46,856 nucleotides of DNA from Clostridia bacterium (GTDB taxonomy: Bacteria > Bacillota > Clostridia > Oscillospirales > Acutalibacteraceae): assembly GCA_030528905.1 (NCBI GenBank), contig JAUMXZ010000004.1:1-46856 (forward strand), written 5' to 3'. The notes beneath the pieces were generated by a model. It saw only the letters and a list, made by a program, of their open reading frames with translations, did not search any database and had not been told where the DNA came from. How positions within the stretch are numbered: position 1 is the stretch's first letter; every line of letters starts with the position of its first letter. The position numbers and the translations under genes are program-made. This document shows, one piece after another, positions 8,848 to 17,442 of this stretch.

Positions 8848-8888
8848 ATATAAAAATTCCACTGTACCATCCGGCAAAGTGGAATTTT
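8848..8888 (-). terminator. Probable terminator after the Na/Pi cotransporter gene
   Basis: An 11-base perfect stem, AAAATTCCACT (8853-8863) with AGTGGAATTTT (8878-8888), has a 14-base loop. On the minus strand it ends in a T-rich stretch (TTTTTATATAT). It lies just after the stop of the transporter gene and may allow some read-through into ygiQ. Confidence 0.65.
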
Positions 8889-8896
8889 CTTTTATA

Positions 8897-10570
8897 TTAA
8901 CTGTTTGTTGTCTGTTGTATAAGCTCACCATTTTGGATATATTTTTTCTCTTTTATCAGTGAGAATGCTATGTTATTTGCGTGATCTGCAATTCTTTCCA
9001 GGTTAGTAAGCAAGTCCATAAATACTGTGCTTGAAGTAGCAGAACAGGTTCCGTTTTTCAAGCGTTTTATATGTCTTTCTTTTGCAGAATCTGTCATAAC
9101 ATCAATGCTTTCTTCCATACGCGCAATTCTCATTATCTCGTCAACATCTTTAACTCCGCGCGAGAATAATATCATAGTTTTGTTGAAAATATCATATACC
9201 CTATCTGATAAATCTTTTATATCTCTTTGGGCTTCTTCTGTAAAGCGCTTATTAAGATCAAGCATTCTTTGCAAGAGTTCTGCTATATTTTCACAATGAT
9301 CGCCTATTCTCTCTATGTCACTTATTACTCGATATAATCCACTTACTCGCCTTATATCCGAATCTGACATATCAAGTTCGTTTATTTTTGTAATATAGCC
9401 CGTTATACCCTGATTGAGATAATCTATTATCTCCTCGTGTTCCATAACATACGCTACACCCGTTTTATCGTAAGCCAAAAGTGAGTCCATCGCTTTTTTA
9501 TAGGTCTTTTTAGCAATACCACCCATTCTCTCTATTTCTTTTATACATACTGTCACTGCCATAGGAGGAGTTTTTAAAACTCTTTCGTCAAGATATGCAA
9601 GTCTTTTGGTTTCAACTTTTTCATCTTCGCCCTTAACAATAAGACAGGCAATTTTGATAAGCCAGTTACTCAACGGCAGCATTATTGCCGTACCGACTAT
9701 ATTAAATATACTATGCGCAAGTGAAATCTGCAGCATTATATTATTTGGAGCTAAAGATTCTATAAACTGTGTATATGGGAAAAGCATAGTAAACACAACA
9801 AAAAGCGCCGTACCTATAACATTAAATATTAAATGAACTACAGCTGTTCTTCTTGCAGTTCTTGAAGATCCCATAGATGAGAGCATTGCTGTTATACAAG
9901 TTCCGATATTCTGGCCATAAACTATGTATATAGCATTACCAAGTCCAATAGCTCCCGCAGCACCAAGAGCCTGTAATACACCTACAGATGCAGATGAGCT
10001 TTGAATTAAAGCTGTGAAAAGTGCTCCGACTAAAACTCCTAAAAGCGGATTTGTCATAGAAACCATTAAATCTGTAAATTCAGTCATTGTTGATAACGGT
10101 TTCATTGCTGTTTCCATATTGCTCATTCCTAAAAACAGCAATCCGAATCCCACTATAATCTGGCCTATATGCCTTATCATATCTTTCTTTATAAAGCATA
10201 TCATTATGACACCGGCAAATATTGCAATAGGCGCTATAGACTTTAAGTTTATCGCAATTATAAGTCCTGTTACGGTAGTACCTATATTAGCACCCATTAT
10301 TACACCGACGGCCTGTGCTAAGTTCATAAGATTGGCATTAACAAATCCAACTACCATAACCGTTGTTGCCGAAGAGCTTTGAATTACAGCAGTAACAACC
10401 AATCCGACTAATGCGCCCATATATTTGTTAGTTGTCAGCTTTTCTATCATCTTACGAAGGTTAGGACCTGCTGCAGTTTCCAAGCCTTCGCCCATAAGTT
10501 TCATACCGAATAATAAAAGTCCAAGACCACCAAGCAGACCTATTGCCATACTTAAATACTGAGTATCCAT
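8897..10570 (-). CDS. Na+/phosphate cotransporter with PhoU-like domain
   Basis: A 557-residue member of the Na/Pi-cotransporter II family. The N-terminal half holds two inverted membrane repeats, each with the family QSSSA signature (residues 64-68 and 190-194) and GANIGTT or GQNIGT segments. The C-terminal 200 residues or so form a helical PhoU-like domain (IERIGDHCENIAELL and LERIADHANNIA). The likely job is sodium-driven phosphate movement across the cytoplasmic membrane, with PhoU-type regulation built in. ATG 10570 has GAGGGGG upstream. It follows the DUF2752 gene by 54 bases and ends at a terminator-like hairpin. Confidence 0.92.
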   Translation of the reverse strand: MDTQYLSMAIGLLGGLGLLLFGMKLMGEGLETAAGPNLRKMIEKLTTNKYMGALVGLVVTAVIQSSSATTVMVVGFVNANLMNLAQAVGVIMGANIGTTVTGLIIAINLKSIAPIAIFAGVIMICFIKKDMIRHIGQIIVGFGLLFLGMSNMETAMKPLSTMTEFTDLMVSMTNPLLGVLVGALFTALIQSSSASVGVLQALGAAGAIGLGNAIYIVYGQNIGTCITAMLSSMGSSRTARRTAVVHLIFNVIGTALFVVFTMLFPYTQFIESLAPNNIMLQISLAHSIFNIVGTAIMLPLSNWLIKIACLIVKGEDEKVETKRLAYLDERVLKTPPMAVTVCIKEIERMGGIAKKTYKKAMDSLLAYDKTGVAYVMEHEEIIDYLNQGITGYITKINELDMSDSDIRRVSGLYRVISDIERIGDHCENIAELLQRMLDLNKRFTEEAQRDIKDLSDRVYDIFNKTMILFSRGVKDVDEIMRIARMEESIDVMTDSAKERHIKRLKNGTCSATSSTVFMDLLTNLERIADHANNIAFSLIKEKKYIQNGELIQQTTNS

Positions 10571-10624
10571 TTTTAATACCCCCTCAGGTTGTTTTACTTA
10601 GCTCTATATAATAATAGCCTCCAT

Positions 10625-11044
10625 TTAATGTAAACTCACCGGTGCGAGTAATAAAAATGGCATTATCGGTATATTTCTTAATACCGTAAAGACTATAGAA
10701 GTAATTATAATCACCCTCGTAAAACAAGGATGTTTTATAACATCGTATAATATGAGCCTGTTTTTGGAGAATTTCTTTAATATTCTTACAAAAATGCTGT
10801 ACATTAAAACAAGGCTTACTGCAAACATAAACACATTACACCTTATTGCCGTAATAATATCAAGATGCAAAAGTGCATATATCATTCTTGTCGTACCGCA
10901 AACAGGACAATAAATTCCTGTAAGATAATTCAAAGGACAAACCGGAAGAAATTTTGACTGGCCCGGTTTATTAAAATAAAAAAACACTCCAAATAATAAA
11001 ACAAGTATAATAAAAATAATAATTGTTAATTTTTTGTTTTTCAT
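10625..11044 (-). CDS. DUF2752 membrane protein
   Basis: A 139-residue protein with about three hydrophobic segments. It carries the DUF2752 core: a PVCPLNYLTGIYCPVCGTTR stretch with C36, C46, C49 and R53, followed by a membrane helix. The family's function is unknown. No clear Shine-Dalgarno precedes ATG 11044. The CD225/zinc-ribbon gene ends only 16 bases upstream, so translation may be coupled. DUF2752 and CD225 genes are, from memory, often neighbours in other bacteria, which suggests they work together at the membrane. Confidence 0.8.
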   Translation of the reverse strand: MKNKKLTIIIFIILVLLFGVFFYFNKPGQSKFLPVCPLNYLTGIYCPVCGTTRMIYALLHLDIITAIRCNVFMFAVSLVLMYSIFVRILKKFSKNRLILYDVIKHPCFTRVIIITSIVFTVLRNIPIMPFLLLAPVSLH

Positions 11045-11060
11045 AAAACTGATTTATAAT

Positions 11061-11570
11061 CTAAAATTTACTTAGCATTTCTGAATATATCATAGAAATC
11101 AGCTGAAAAAGACTTATACATATAAACTCTATATATATAATTGCTGCTATTATTGTTCCTATTGTATTTAATATTACAGCTGTACCTGATGCCTTCTTAG
11201 CTTCACTGTATTTGCCCTGACACAACAAATTTTTTACTTTATTTGAATATACAAGAGCGGCTATTCCAAGCGGAGTAAAAAAACAAAGCGTACATATAAT
11301 TGACCAAGCTAAGTGAGTTGATATCGATTTTGACTGTTTGCTGCTGTCAGATGTTCTCTCACTGTTGTCAGGTTTTGTTTGGCTCTTAACATCTAATTTT
11401 TGCTCAGCATTGTCAGGTTTTGTTTGGTTTTCGACATCATATTGTTCTTTACTTTCAGAACCGAGCGGAACATCTGTTTCTGTAGAAACTAATATCTGAA
11501 ACTCACACTTACACGCCGGACAAATATCTTTTCCCTCAGAAATTTCTATCCCGCAATTCGGACAAAACAT
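11061..11570 (-). CDS. Zinc-ribbon protein with CD225/dispanin-like membrane domain
   Basis: A 169-residue protein. An N-terminal zinc ribbon (C3, C6, C17, C20) is followed by an acidic, polar linker (about residues 30-82) that contains two copies of a 15-residue repeat. The C-terminal part has two hydrophobic segments with the CD225/dispanin pattern: LAWSIICTLCFFTPLGIAAL, then VYSNKVKNLLCQG and YSEAKKASGTAV. Bacterial CD225 proteins have no settled function. The ATG at 11570 has GGAG about 12 bases upstream. The gene lies 27 bases after ackA and 16 bases before the DUF2752 gene, so it is probably in one operon with them. Confidence 0.75.
   Translation of the reverse strand: MFCPNCGIEISEGKDICPACKCEFQILVSTETDVPLGSESKEQYDVENQTKPDNAEQKLDVKSQTKPDNSERTSDSSKQSKSISTHLAWSIICTLCFFTPLGIAALVYSNKVKNLLCQGKYSEAKKASGTAVILNTIGTIIAAIIYIEFICISLFQLISMIYSEMLSKF
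11349..11438 (-). repeat. Two tandem 45-base coding repeats
   Basis: Residues 45-59 and 60-74 of the zinc-ribbon/CD225 protein are tandem copies of a DV(E/K)xQTKPDN-type unit. At DNA level an 18-base block (11365-11382) recurs exactly 45 bases away (11410-11427). The copy number could vary between strains by slippage without shifting the frame. Confidence 0.85.
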
Positions 11571-11597
11571 ACTGTAATATCACTCCTTTTTGAGTAA

Positions 11598-12812
11598 TTA
11601 TACATTACCCTCCACTAATTTTTTAGTATCTCTTGCAATTACTATTTCCTCATTTGTCGGAATTACATAAACTGCGACCTTTGAGTCATCTGTAGAAATT
11701 TTTCCTTCGTTACCTCTGATCATTTTCTCATTTGCCTCGTTATCAATTTTAACTCCGAGATAATTAAGGCCCTCACATACTACCTTTCTGTGATGCGGAT
11801 GATTCTCACCTATGCCGGCTGTAAAAACTATAGCATCGCAGCCATCTAAAACAGCTGCATACTGGCCTATGAACTTTTTGATGTGATATTCAAGCATCTC
11901 GTGTGCTAAAATTGCGCGTTCATTACCTTGATCTACAGCATCGCTTATATCTCTGTCGTCACTTGAAATTCCTGAAATTCCGAGTAAGCCTGACTGTTTA
12001 TTAAGAAGATCGCTCATTTGTTCCGGAGTTATTCCTTTTTCTATTGAAGCTATATATGTAACAACTGATGGGTCTAAGGTTCCGCTTCTTGAACCCATCA
12101 TAATGCCATCAAGAGGTGTAAGGCCCATACTTGTATCCTGAACCTTGCCGCCTTTTACTGCTGCTAATGAAGATCCGTTACCTAAATGACAGGTGATAAT
12201 TTTTAAATCTTTTATATCCTTGCCCATTAGTTCTGCACATCTTGCACTTACATATCTATGTGAAGTTCCGTGGAAGCCGTATCTGCGAACCTGATATTTT
12301 TCATAATATTTATAAGGAACAGCAAACATATAAGCTTTTGGAGGCATTGTTGAATGGAAAGAAGTATCGAACACAACAACCTGAGGTAAGCTTTCGCCGA
12401 AAACAGACAGACAAGCTCTTATTCCCTGTACGTGAGCTTTATTATGAAGTGGAGCTAACGGGATAAGGCTTTCGATATCTGAAATAACCTTTTCATTGAC
12501 AAGCTCTGACTTTTTAAATATAGCGCCGCCCTGAACTATTCTGTGGCCAACAGCAGAAACTTCAGACAGATCTTTAATAACGCCTACCTCTGAATCGAGA
12601 ATAGCATCCTTGACCTGCATAAATGCACAGGTGTGATCCGGCATATCGACTTCTATTTTCTTAACCTTGCCGTCAAATCTTTTATGAGTAAATATACCTT
12701 TTCCGATTCCTATTCTCTCGCAATTACCTTTGGCTAAAACACTCTCATTTTCCATATCTATAAGTTGATATTTCAATGAGGAACTACCTGCATTTATTAC
12801 CAGTATCTTCAT
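11598..12812 (-). CDS. ackA: Acetate kinase
   Basis: A 404-residue acetate kinase that interconverts acetyl phosphate plus ADP with acetate plus ATP, the last step of acetogenic fermentation. The N terminus INAGSSSLKY, the AVGHRIVQGG segment with R91, DTSFHSTMP with D149 and the HGTSH box (181-185) are all present, and the length is normal. The start MKILVINAG is standard, although the upstream ribosome binding site is weak. Phosphotransacetylase, which commonly precedes ackA in Clostridia, is not in the window. The divergent gene across a 130-base gap is tmcAL, whose product also consumes acetate and ATP. Downstream genes follow at short spacing. Confidence 0.97.
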   Translation of the reverse strand: MKILVINAGSSSLKYQLIDMENESVLAKGNCERIGIGKGIFTHKRFDGKVKKIEVDMPDHTCAFMQVKDAILDSEVGVIKDLSEVSAVGHRIVQGGAIFKKSELVNEKVISDIESLIPLAPLHNKAHVQGIRACLSVFGESLPQVVVFDTSFHSTMPPKAYMFAVPYKYYEKYQVRRYGFHGTSHRYVSARCAELMGKDIKDLKIITCHLGNGSSLAAVKGGKVQDTSMGLTPLDGIMMGSRSGTLDPSVVTYIASIEKGITPEQMSDLLNKQSGLLGISGISSDDRDISDAVDQGNERAILAHEMLEYHIKKFIGQYAAVLDGCDAIVFTAGIGENHPHHRKVVCEGLNYLGVKIDNEANEKMIRGNEGKISTDDSKVAVYVIPTNEEIVIARDTKKLVEGNV

Positions 12813-12942
12813 TTTTAATGCACCATCTTTCTGACATAATTTACAATATTATTTGTTATGGCTTTATAAGTAGACATTTTTCCACTTATATGTTATATAT
12901 ATCATATACTCAAATCAAATTCAAGGGGTTTTGAAACTTTTT

Positions 12943-14148
12943 ATGAAAAAAAATACAATAGCAATAATTGCAGAATACAACCCATTTCACAATGGTCATT
13001 TATATCAAATAAATAAAATAAAGCAAATTTATAATGATTGTGATATAATAGTAATAATGAGCGGCAACTTCACTCAAAGATGTGAGCCGGCACTTTTATC
13101 AAAATATTCAAGAGCAAAACAAGCGCTAAGCTGCGGGGCTGACTGCGTAATAGAACTGCCGTCACTATTTTCTACTGCTCCTGCACAAAATTTTGCAAGA
13201 GCCGGTGTGTTTATCGCTAACAGTCTTAATTTTGTCGATACGCTTTTTTTCTCAACCGAATGTGGTGATATAGACATAATTAAAAAACTCGCATTTTTAA
13301 CCGAAGATGCTGCGATATCCGATAATATAAAAAACTATTTAAAACAGGGCTTTAGCTATCCGACTTGTGTTCAAAAAGCTGTACAAGTAAATTCTGAAAA
13401 ATCTGTATATGATGAATTGAAAAAAGCCAATAATATGCTTGGTATAGAATATATTAAAGCGCTTAATCATTACAACTCAAAAATTAAACCTGCAACTATT
13501 AAAAGAATGGCTGTAACTCACGACTGTATGAATACAAAAAACTATTTTGCCAGCGCTAAATTTTTAAGACATAAAATTTTAAATAACCAATATAATGATA
13601 TTGCCCCTTTTATTCCGGAAACATCTTATAATATACTCTTAGATGAGGTAAAAAACAGTCTTGCTCCTAACGATTTTAACAAACTGGAAAATCTTATATT
13701 TTTTAATCTATACTCCGCTTCAAAAGACAATTTACAAAATACTGCCTATATAACCGAAGGCTTAGAAAACAGACTGATAAACGCTGCAAAATCCTCTGAG
13801 TCACTTGAGGACTTACTTGAAAAAATAAAAACAAAGAGATATACTTATTCTAAGATAAGAAGAATTTTATTGTATTCTTTGCTTGGTATCAACTCTGAAT
13901 ACAGCAAATTTACGCCACAATACACAAGAGTGTTAGGTGTTAACTCAGAGAAAGAATACCTGTTAAGCAAGATAAAAACATCTTCAAGTTTACCGGTTGT
14001 CTTTAGCGGAAAACAAATTCTCAAGCTTAACAAAACCGCTAACAAAATCTTCGATATTGAAAACCGTACTGCTGATTTGCTTTCTCTGTGCGGCAGCAAA
14101 ATCTCATATAAAAATAATGAATTTACAGCTATGCTTGTAAAAGTTTAA
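12943..14148 (+). CDS. tmcAL: tRNA(Met) cytidine acetate ligase
   Basis: A protein of about 401 residues of the TmcAL (YlbM) family, which activates acetate with ATP and acetylates the wobble cytidine (C34) of elongator tRNA-Met. The N-terminal nucleotidyltransferase motif NPFHNGH (HNGH at 16-19) and the SGNFTQRCEPAL and GADCVIELPS segments are present. The start is uncertain: GGGG at 12925-12928 lies only 2 bases before an in-frame TTG (12931) and 14 before ATG 12943. I prefer the ATG because MKKNTIAIIAEYNPFHNG matches the usual family N terminus. It is divergent from ackA, and a DUF4380-like gene follows after 13 bases. Confidence 0.9.
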   Translation: MKKNTIAIIAEYNPFHNGHLYQINKIKQIYNDCDIIVIMSGNFTQRCEPALLSKYSRAKQALSCGADCVIELPSLFSTAPAQNFARAGVFIANSLNFVDTLFFSTECGDIDIIKKLAFLTEDAAISDNIKNYLKQGFSYPTCVQKAVQVNSEKSVYDELKKANNMLGIEYIKALNHYNSKIKPATIKRMAVTHDCMNTKNYFASAKFLRHKILNNQYNDIAPFIPETSYNILLDEVKNSLAPNDFNKLENLIFFNLYSASKDNLQNTAYITEGLENRLINAAKSSESLEDLLEKIKTKRYTYSKIRRILLYSLLGINSEYSKFTPQYTRVLGVNSEKEYLLSKIKTSSSLPVVFSGKQILKLNKTANKIFDIENRTADLLSLCGSKISYKNNEFTAMLVKV

Positions 14149-14161
14149 GGAGAATGTTCCT

Positions 14162-15097
14162 ATGTTTAATATAAGAGAAATTGATTACAAAAATTTTGGT
14201 AAATGCCTTGAAATTTCAAACGGTATAATAAAAGCTGTCGTCACCATTTCTATAGGTCCCCGTATCTTAGACTTTTCTTTTATCAACGGCAAAAATATTC
14301 TCTTTAATGATGAGGGCCGTATATATCAACACGAATATGCAGACAGCAACAATACATACGGTGAAAATAATATCTTCTATTTTTACGGCGGACATCGTCT
14401 TGAGCTTGTGCCGAGAACCTGGCCGAAGACTATGTCCCCTGATAACGAACCTGTTGTGTATTCAAAAACTGACGACGGAATTTTATTTATCGCTCCCTCT
14501 TTACCTCTTAGCGAAGGTATAGAACTTAGTATTAAAATCATAATCAACGGCAAAGACAGTAATTTAATGGTTGTTCATAACCTGAAAAATAACTCAAATG
14601 AACAAAAAATCGTCGCTTTAGGCGGCACAACTCAGCTAAATTCCGGCGGTACTTTGATTATCCCGCAAAACAAATTACAAGATGAAAAAGAACTAAGTCC
14701 CAATAAAGCTATATCTCTTTGGCCCTATTCAAAATTCGATGACACAAGAATCCATTTCTATCGCAATTTCATAACTTTAAAACAAAATCCTGACATCAGC
14801 CGAAGATTTAAGTTCGGGTTTAATAATCAGTCCGGTGTTTGCGTTTACAAAAAAGATGATCTTGCTTTTGTGAAAAATTTCCTTCATAACTCAAAAGCTC
14901 AATACCCGGATTTAAACTCCTCTTTTGAAGCATATACAGACGAAAATATGCTTGAAGTTACCTCTCTTAGTCCGCTTTGGAGTGTTGCCCCTAATGAGAG
15001 TATATATCATGCAGAAAACTGGACTTTAAAAAAATTAGACAGTTCTAAGCCTTTTGACACTATTGATGACATTGAAAATTTTATGAAAAACTTGTAA
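14162..15097 (+). CDS. DUF4380-like protein, sugar-mutarotase-like fold suspected
   Basis: A 311-residue soluble protein that I place in DUF4380 from the pattern ISIGPRILDFSFINGKNILF near the N terminus, YGGHRLELVPRTWP in the middle and HAENWTL near the end. The family is thought to share the beta-sandwich of galactose mutarotase-like proteins, but I know of no proven reaction. No signal peptide or membrane segment is visible. ATG 14162 has AAGGAGA upstream, overlapping the stop region of tmcAL, so the two are cotranscribed and probably translationally coupled. A strong terminator follows at 15127-15156. Confidence 0.6.
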   Translation: MFNIREIDYKNFGKCLEISNGIIKAVVTISIGPRILDFSFINGKNILFNDEGRIYQHEYADSNNTYGENNIFYFYGGHRLELVPRTWPKTMSPDNEPVVYSKTDDGILFIAPSLPLSEGIELSIKIIINGKDSNLMVVHNLKNNSNEQKIVALGGTTQLNSGGTLIIPQNKLQDEKELSPNKAISLWPYSKFDDTRIHFYRNFITLKQNPDISRRFKFGFNNQSGVCVYKKDDLAFVKNFLHNSKAQYPDLNSSFEAYTDENMLEVTSLSPLWSVAPNESIYHAENWTLKKLDSSKPFDTIDDIENFMKNL

Positions 15098-15116
15098 TAA
15101 CACTTATCTATATTCT

Positions 15117-15158
15117 AAAAAAAATCAATCCTCTCTATTTTACAATAGAGAGGATTTT
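15117..15158. terminator. Bidirectional terminator between DUF4380 gene and folK
   Basis: A perfect 13-base stem, AATCCTCTCTATT (15127-15139) with AATAGAGAGGATT (15144-15156), has a 4-base loop. An eight-base A-run lies on the left (15117-15124) and TTTT on the right. It closes the plus-strand tmcAL unit and, more strongly, the minus-strand alr-fol operon. Confidence 0.92.
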
Positions 15159-15185
15159 ATATGCTTTCAGTTTAATATAAATTTT

Positions 15186-15677
15186 TCAGTTAAGGCCTAC
15201 AACAAACACATTAACGATTCCTGTGCTGTCAACTTTTTGAAAATCGTTTGAAAAATTAAAAGACATCGCTGTCCCTTGCGGATAAAGATCATTTAGCGGA
15301 AGCAGTACAAAAGCACGCCTTCTTATCTGCGGATGAGGCAGTATAAGATTAGGTGAAGAAATCTCTTCGTCTTCATATAGCAGCAGATCTATATCTATAA
15401 TTCTCGGCGCATACTCACTTTCTCTTATCCGTCCTAATGCAGTTTCTATGCCAAGACAAGCGCCTAACAGTTCGTGTGGGCTAAGATCTGTTAGAAGCTT
15501 AACACAACAATTAAGAAAATTAGGTTGTTCCGGAACTTCAAATGGGGCAGTTTCATAAATTTTTGATACTTGTATAACTTGCGTAGAACACAAATTCCTC
15601 AGAGCGTTTATCGCTGATATTAAGTTTTTCCCTCTGTTGCCAATATTACTACCCAAAGATAGAACAGCCTCATTCAA
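15186..15677 (-). CDS. folK: 2-amino-4-hydroxy-6-hydroxymethyldihydropteridine diphosphokinase
   Basis: HPPK transfers pyrophosphate from ATP to 6-hydroxymethyl-7,8-dihydropterin. Visible are SLGSNIGNR near the N terminus, YETAPFEVPEQPNFLNC, the DIDLLLY metal-binding motif and HPQIRRRAFVLLPL. The longest frame begins at GTG 15695, but AAAGGA inside that extension is spaced correctly for TTG 15677. That start gives MNEAVLSLGSN, the normal family N terminus of a 163-residue protein. It overlaps the end of folB by 8 bases and is the last gene of the folate operon, ending just before a terminator. Confidence 0.92.
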   Translation of the reverse strand: MNEAVLSLGSNIGNRGKNLISAINALRNLCSTQVIQVSKIYETAPFEVPEQPNFLNCCVKLLTDLSPHELLGACLGIETALGRIRESEYAPRIIDIDLLLYEDEEISSPNLILPHPQIRRRAFVLLPLNDLYPQGTAMSFNFSNDFQKVDSTGIVNVFVVGLN

Positions 15678-16047
15678 TGTAATCTTTCCTTTCACGCTTT
15701 AATTTCACCGCAACATAGTCAAAGTCACCACTCATAGGCGCATCAGGCTTCTTTATAACCAGTTTAACTTTCTTTACAAGAGGAAATTGCCTGAATATTT
15801 CTTTTGATATATATTCACCTAATGCTTCGATCAAGTCAAAATTTGTGTTTGTTACTGCGTATTCTATAGCCTTTTTCACCTGTGCATAATTTACCGTTGA
15901 ATTTATATCATCAGTTATAAATCCTTTTTTTGAATTTATACTCAGATCCACATCGAATATAAACTCCTGGCCGGATTGTTTCTCCTCATCATTAACCCCG
16001 TGATAAGCAAAAATTTTTAAACCCTTTATAGTGACAGAATATGACAT
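15670..16047 (-). CDS. folB: Dihydroneopterin aldolase
   Basis: A 125-residue FolB that cleaves 7,8-dihydroneopterin to 6-hydroxymethyl-7,8-dihydropterin and glycolaldehyde, the step before FolK. The N terminus SYSVTIKGLKIFAYHGVNDEEK and the C-terminal VKLVIKKPDAPM, which carries the conserved Lys, are typical. The frame extends to ATG 16065, but AAAGGGG lies 8 bases before the second ATG (16047), which I take as the start. It follows folP by 33 bases and overlaps folK. Confidence 0.92.
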   Translation of the reverse strand: MSYSVTIKGLKIFAYHGVNDEEKQSGQEFIFDVDLSINSKKGFITDDINSTVNYAQVKKAIEYAVTNTNFDLIEALGEYISKEIFRQFPLVKKVKLVIKKPDAPMSGDFDYVAVKLKRERKDYIE

Positions 16048-16080
16048 AACAATATCCCCTTTCATAATAAAATAATATAA

Positions 16081-16860
16081 TCAATAGAGCGACACAAATG
16101 TATTTATCGCATCTATGTTTTGCTTTACATTATGGACTCTTAAAATATTCACGCCATTTAAAACAGCTGCAATATTTGCACCTATTGTTGCAGCTTCTCT
16201 TATACAGTCAGCATCATTACAACATACAGGCAAGAAACTTTTTTTTGAAAGTCCTAACAATAAGGATACATCAGGAATCCTGTATTTTTTTAAATTTTTT
16301 AATATTCTTATATTATCCTCTTGTTTTTTCCCAAAGCCTATGCCCGGATCAAAACATATTTTGTCTTTTGATATGCCTAACTTTAAGGCTTGGTTTAATT
16401 TTTTTTCAAAATACGGCAAAATTGATTCTATTTTTTCGCCTTTATGCATTATTATTATAGCTGCATCATAATATTTTACAATTCTGAGCATTTCATCGTT
16501 TTGGCTTGAAGACACATCGTTTATAATATCTACGCCGCTTTTGAGCACCTTTTTTGCTACACTTGTATAAAATGTATCAATAGAAACAGGTATCTTTATT
16601 TTTTGTCTTATATCATCAAGCACGGGAAAGAGTCTTGAAAGTTCTTCATCATCAGATATAACCGTACTTTCAGGTCTTGTCGATTGGGCTCCTATGTCAA
16701 GAAAATCTGCACCTTCTGCTTCGATTTCCAAAGCCCTTTCAAGAGCTTTTTCATAGGAATTATATTTTCCGCCATCTGAAAAGGAGTCGGGCGTTATGTT
16801 TAAGATTCCCATTATCTGCGGAGTTTTTAGTCCCTTGAATGACAGTTTCTCCTGTTTCAT
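16081..16860 (-). CDS. folP: Dihydropteroate synthase
   Basis: A 259-residue DHPS that joins p-aminobenzoate to the FolK product and is the target class of sulfonamides. The signature MGILNITPDSFSDGG is near residues 17-31. It is followed by GADFLDIGAQSTRPES, PVSIDTF, INDVSS, CFDPGIGFGK and LLGLSKKSF. The frame could start at GTG 16869 within folE, but ATG 16860 is well spaced from AGGG, lies 2 bases after the folE stop, and gives the normal length. Confidence 0.95.
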   Translation of the reverse strand: MKQEKLSFKGLKTPQIMGILNITPDSFSDGGKYNSYEKALERALEIEAEGADFLDIGAQSTRPESTVISDDEELSRLFPVLDDIRQKIKIPVSIDTFYTSVAKKVLKSGVDIINDVSSSQNDEMLRIVKYYDAAIIIMHKGEKIESILPYFEKKLNQALKLGISKDKICFDPGIGFGKKQEDNIRILKNLKKYRIPDVSLLLGLSKKSFLPVCCNDADCIREAATIGANIAAVLNGVNILRVHNVKQNIDAINTFVSLY

Positions 16861-16862
16861 AT

Positions 16863-17426
16863 TCAGCACCCTGTTAAAAGTGACATCACTTCTGCTCTGC
16901 TTTTATGATCTGTTCTTATACTGCCTCTTAAAGCTGAGGTCTGAGTTTTTGCTCCTGCACATTTTGCACCTCTCATCGTCATACAAAGATGCTCTGCATT
17001 TATCACGACTGCTACTCCTAAGGGATTGAGTTCATTATAGATAAAGTCAGCGATCTGCGTTGTTAATCGTTCCTGTACCTGAGGGCGTTTTGCAAAACAG
17101 GAAACTATTCTTGCAAATTTTGAAAGGCCTAAAATCTTTCCCTTTCTTGGTATGTATGCAATATGTGCTACTCCTACAAACGGCAGCAAATGGTGTTCAC
17201 ATACTGAATAAAGCGGTATATCTTTTACTATCACAAGTTCTTCATGCCCTGTGCCTTCGTTGAAAATTTTAAGATGCTCTTTTGGATCTTCATCAAGGCC
17301 TGCAAATATCTCCATATACATATTTGCAACTCTCTTAGGCGTTTCAAGAAGACCCTCTCTGTTTTTATCTTCACCTATTGCTTCTAAGATCATTTCGACC
17401 GCTTTTTCTATTTTTTCTCTGTCCAC
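16863..17426 (-). CDS. folE: GTP cyclohydrolase I
   Basis: A 187-residue type I GTP cyclohydrolase that makes dihydroneopterin triphosphate, the first pterin of folate synthesis. Zinc ligands are seen at C76 and H79 ([10 protein letters not shown]) and C148 (EHLCMTMRG). The GLSKFARIV and RPQVQERLT segments are also typical. The start is GTG 17426, with GGAGG seven bases upstream. It follows cdd by 16 bases and is followed at once by folP. Confidence 0.96.
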   Translation of the reverse strand: MDREKIEKAVEMILEAIGEDKNREGLLETPKRVANMYMEIFAGLDEDPKEHLKIFNEGTGHEELVIVKDIPLYSVCEHHLLPFVGVAHIAYIPRKGKILGLSKFARIVSCFAKRPQVQERLTTQIADFIYNELNPLGVAVVINAEHLCMTMRGAKCAGAKTQTSALRGSIRTDHKSRAEVMSLLTGC

Positions 17427-17442
17427 AAAAAGGCCTCCATTT

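Noticed and set aside
10014-10382. A 122-codon plus-strand open frame inside the Na/Pi cotransporter gene
   Set aside because: Antisense shadow of the membrane repeats; no ribosome binding site or recognisable domain.
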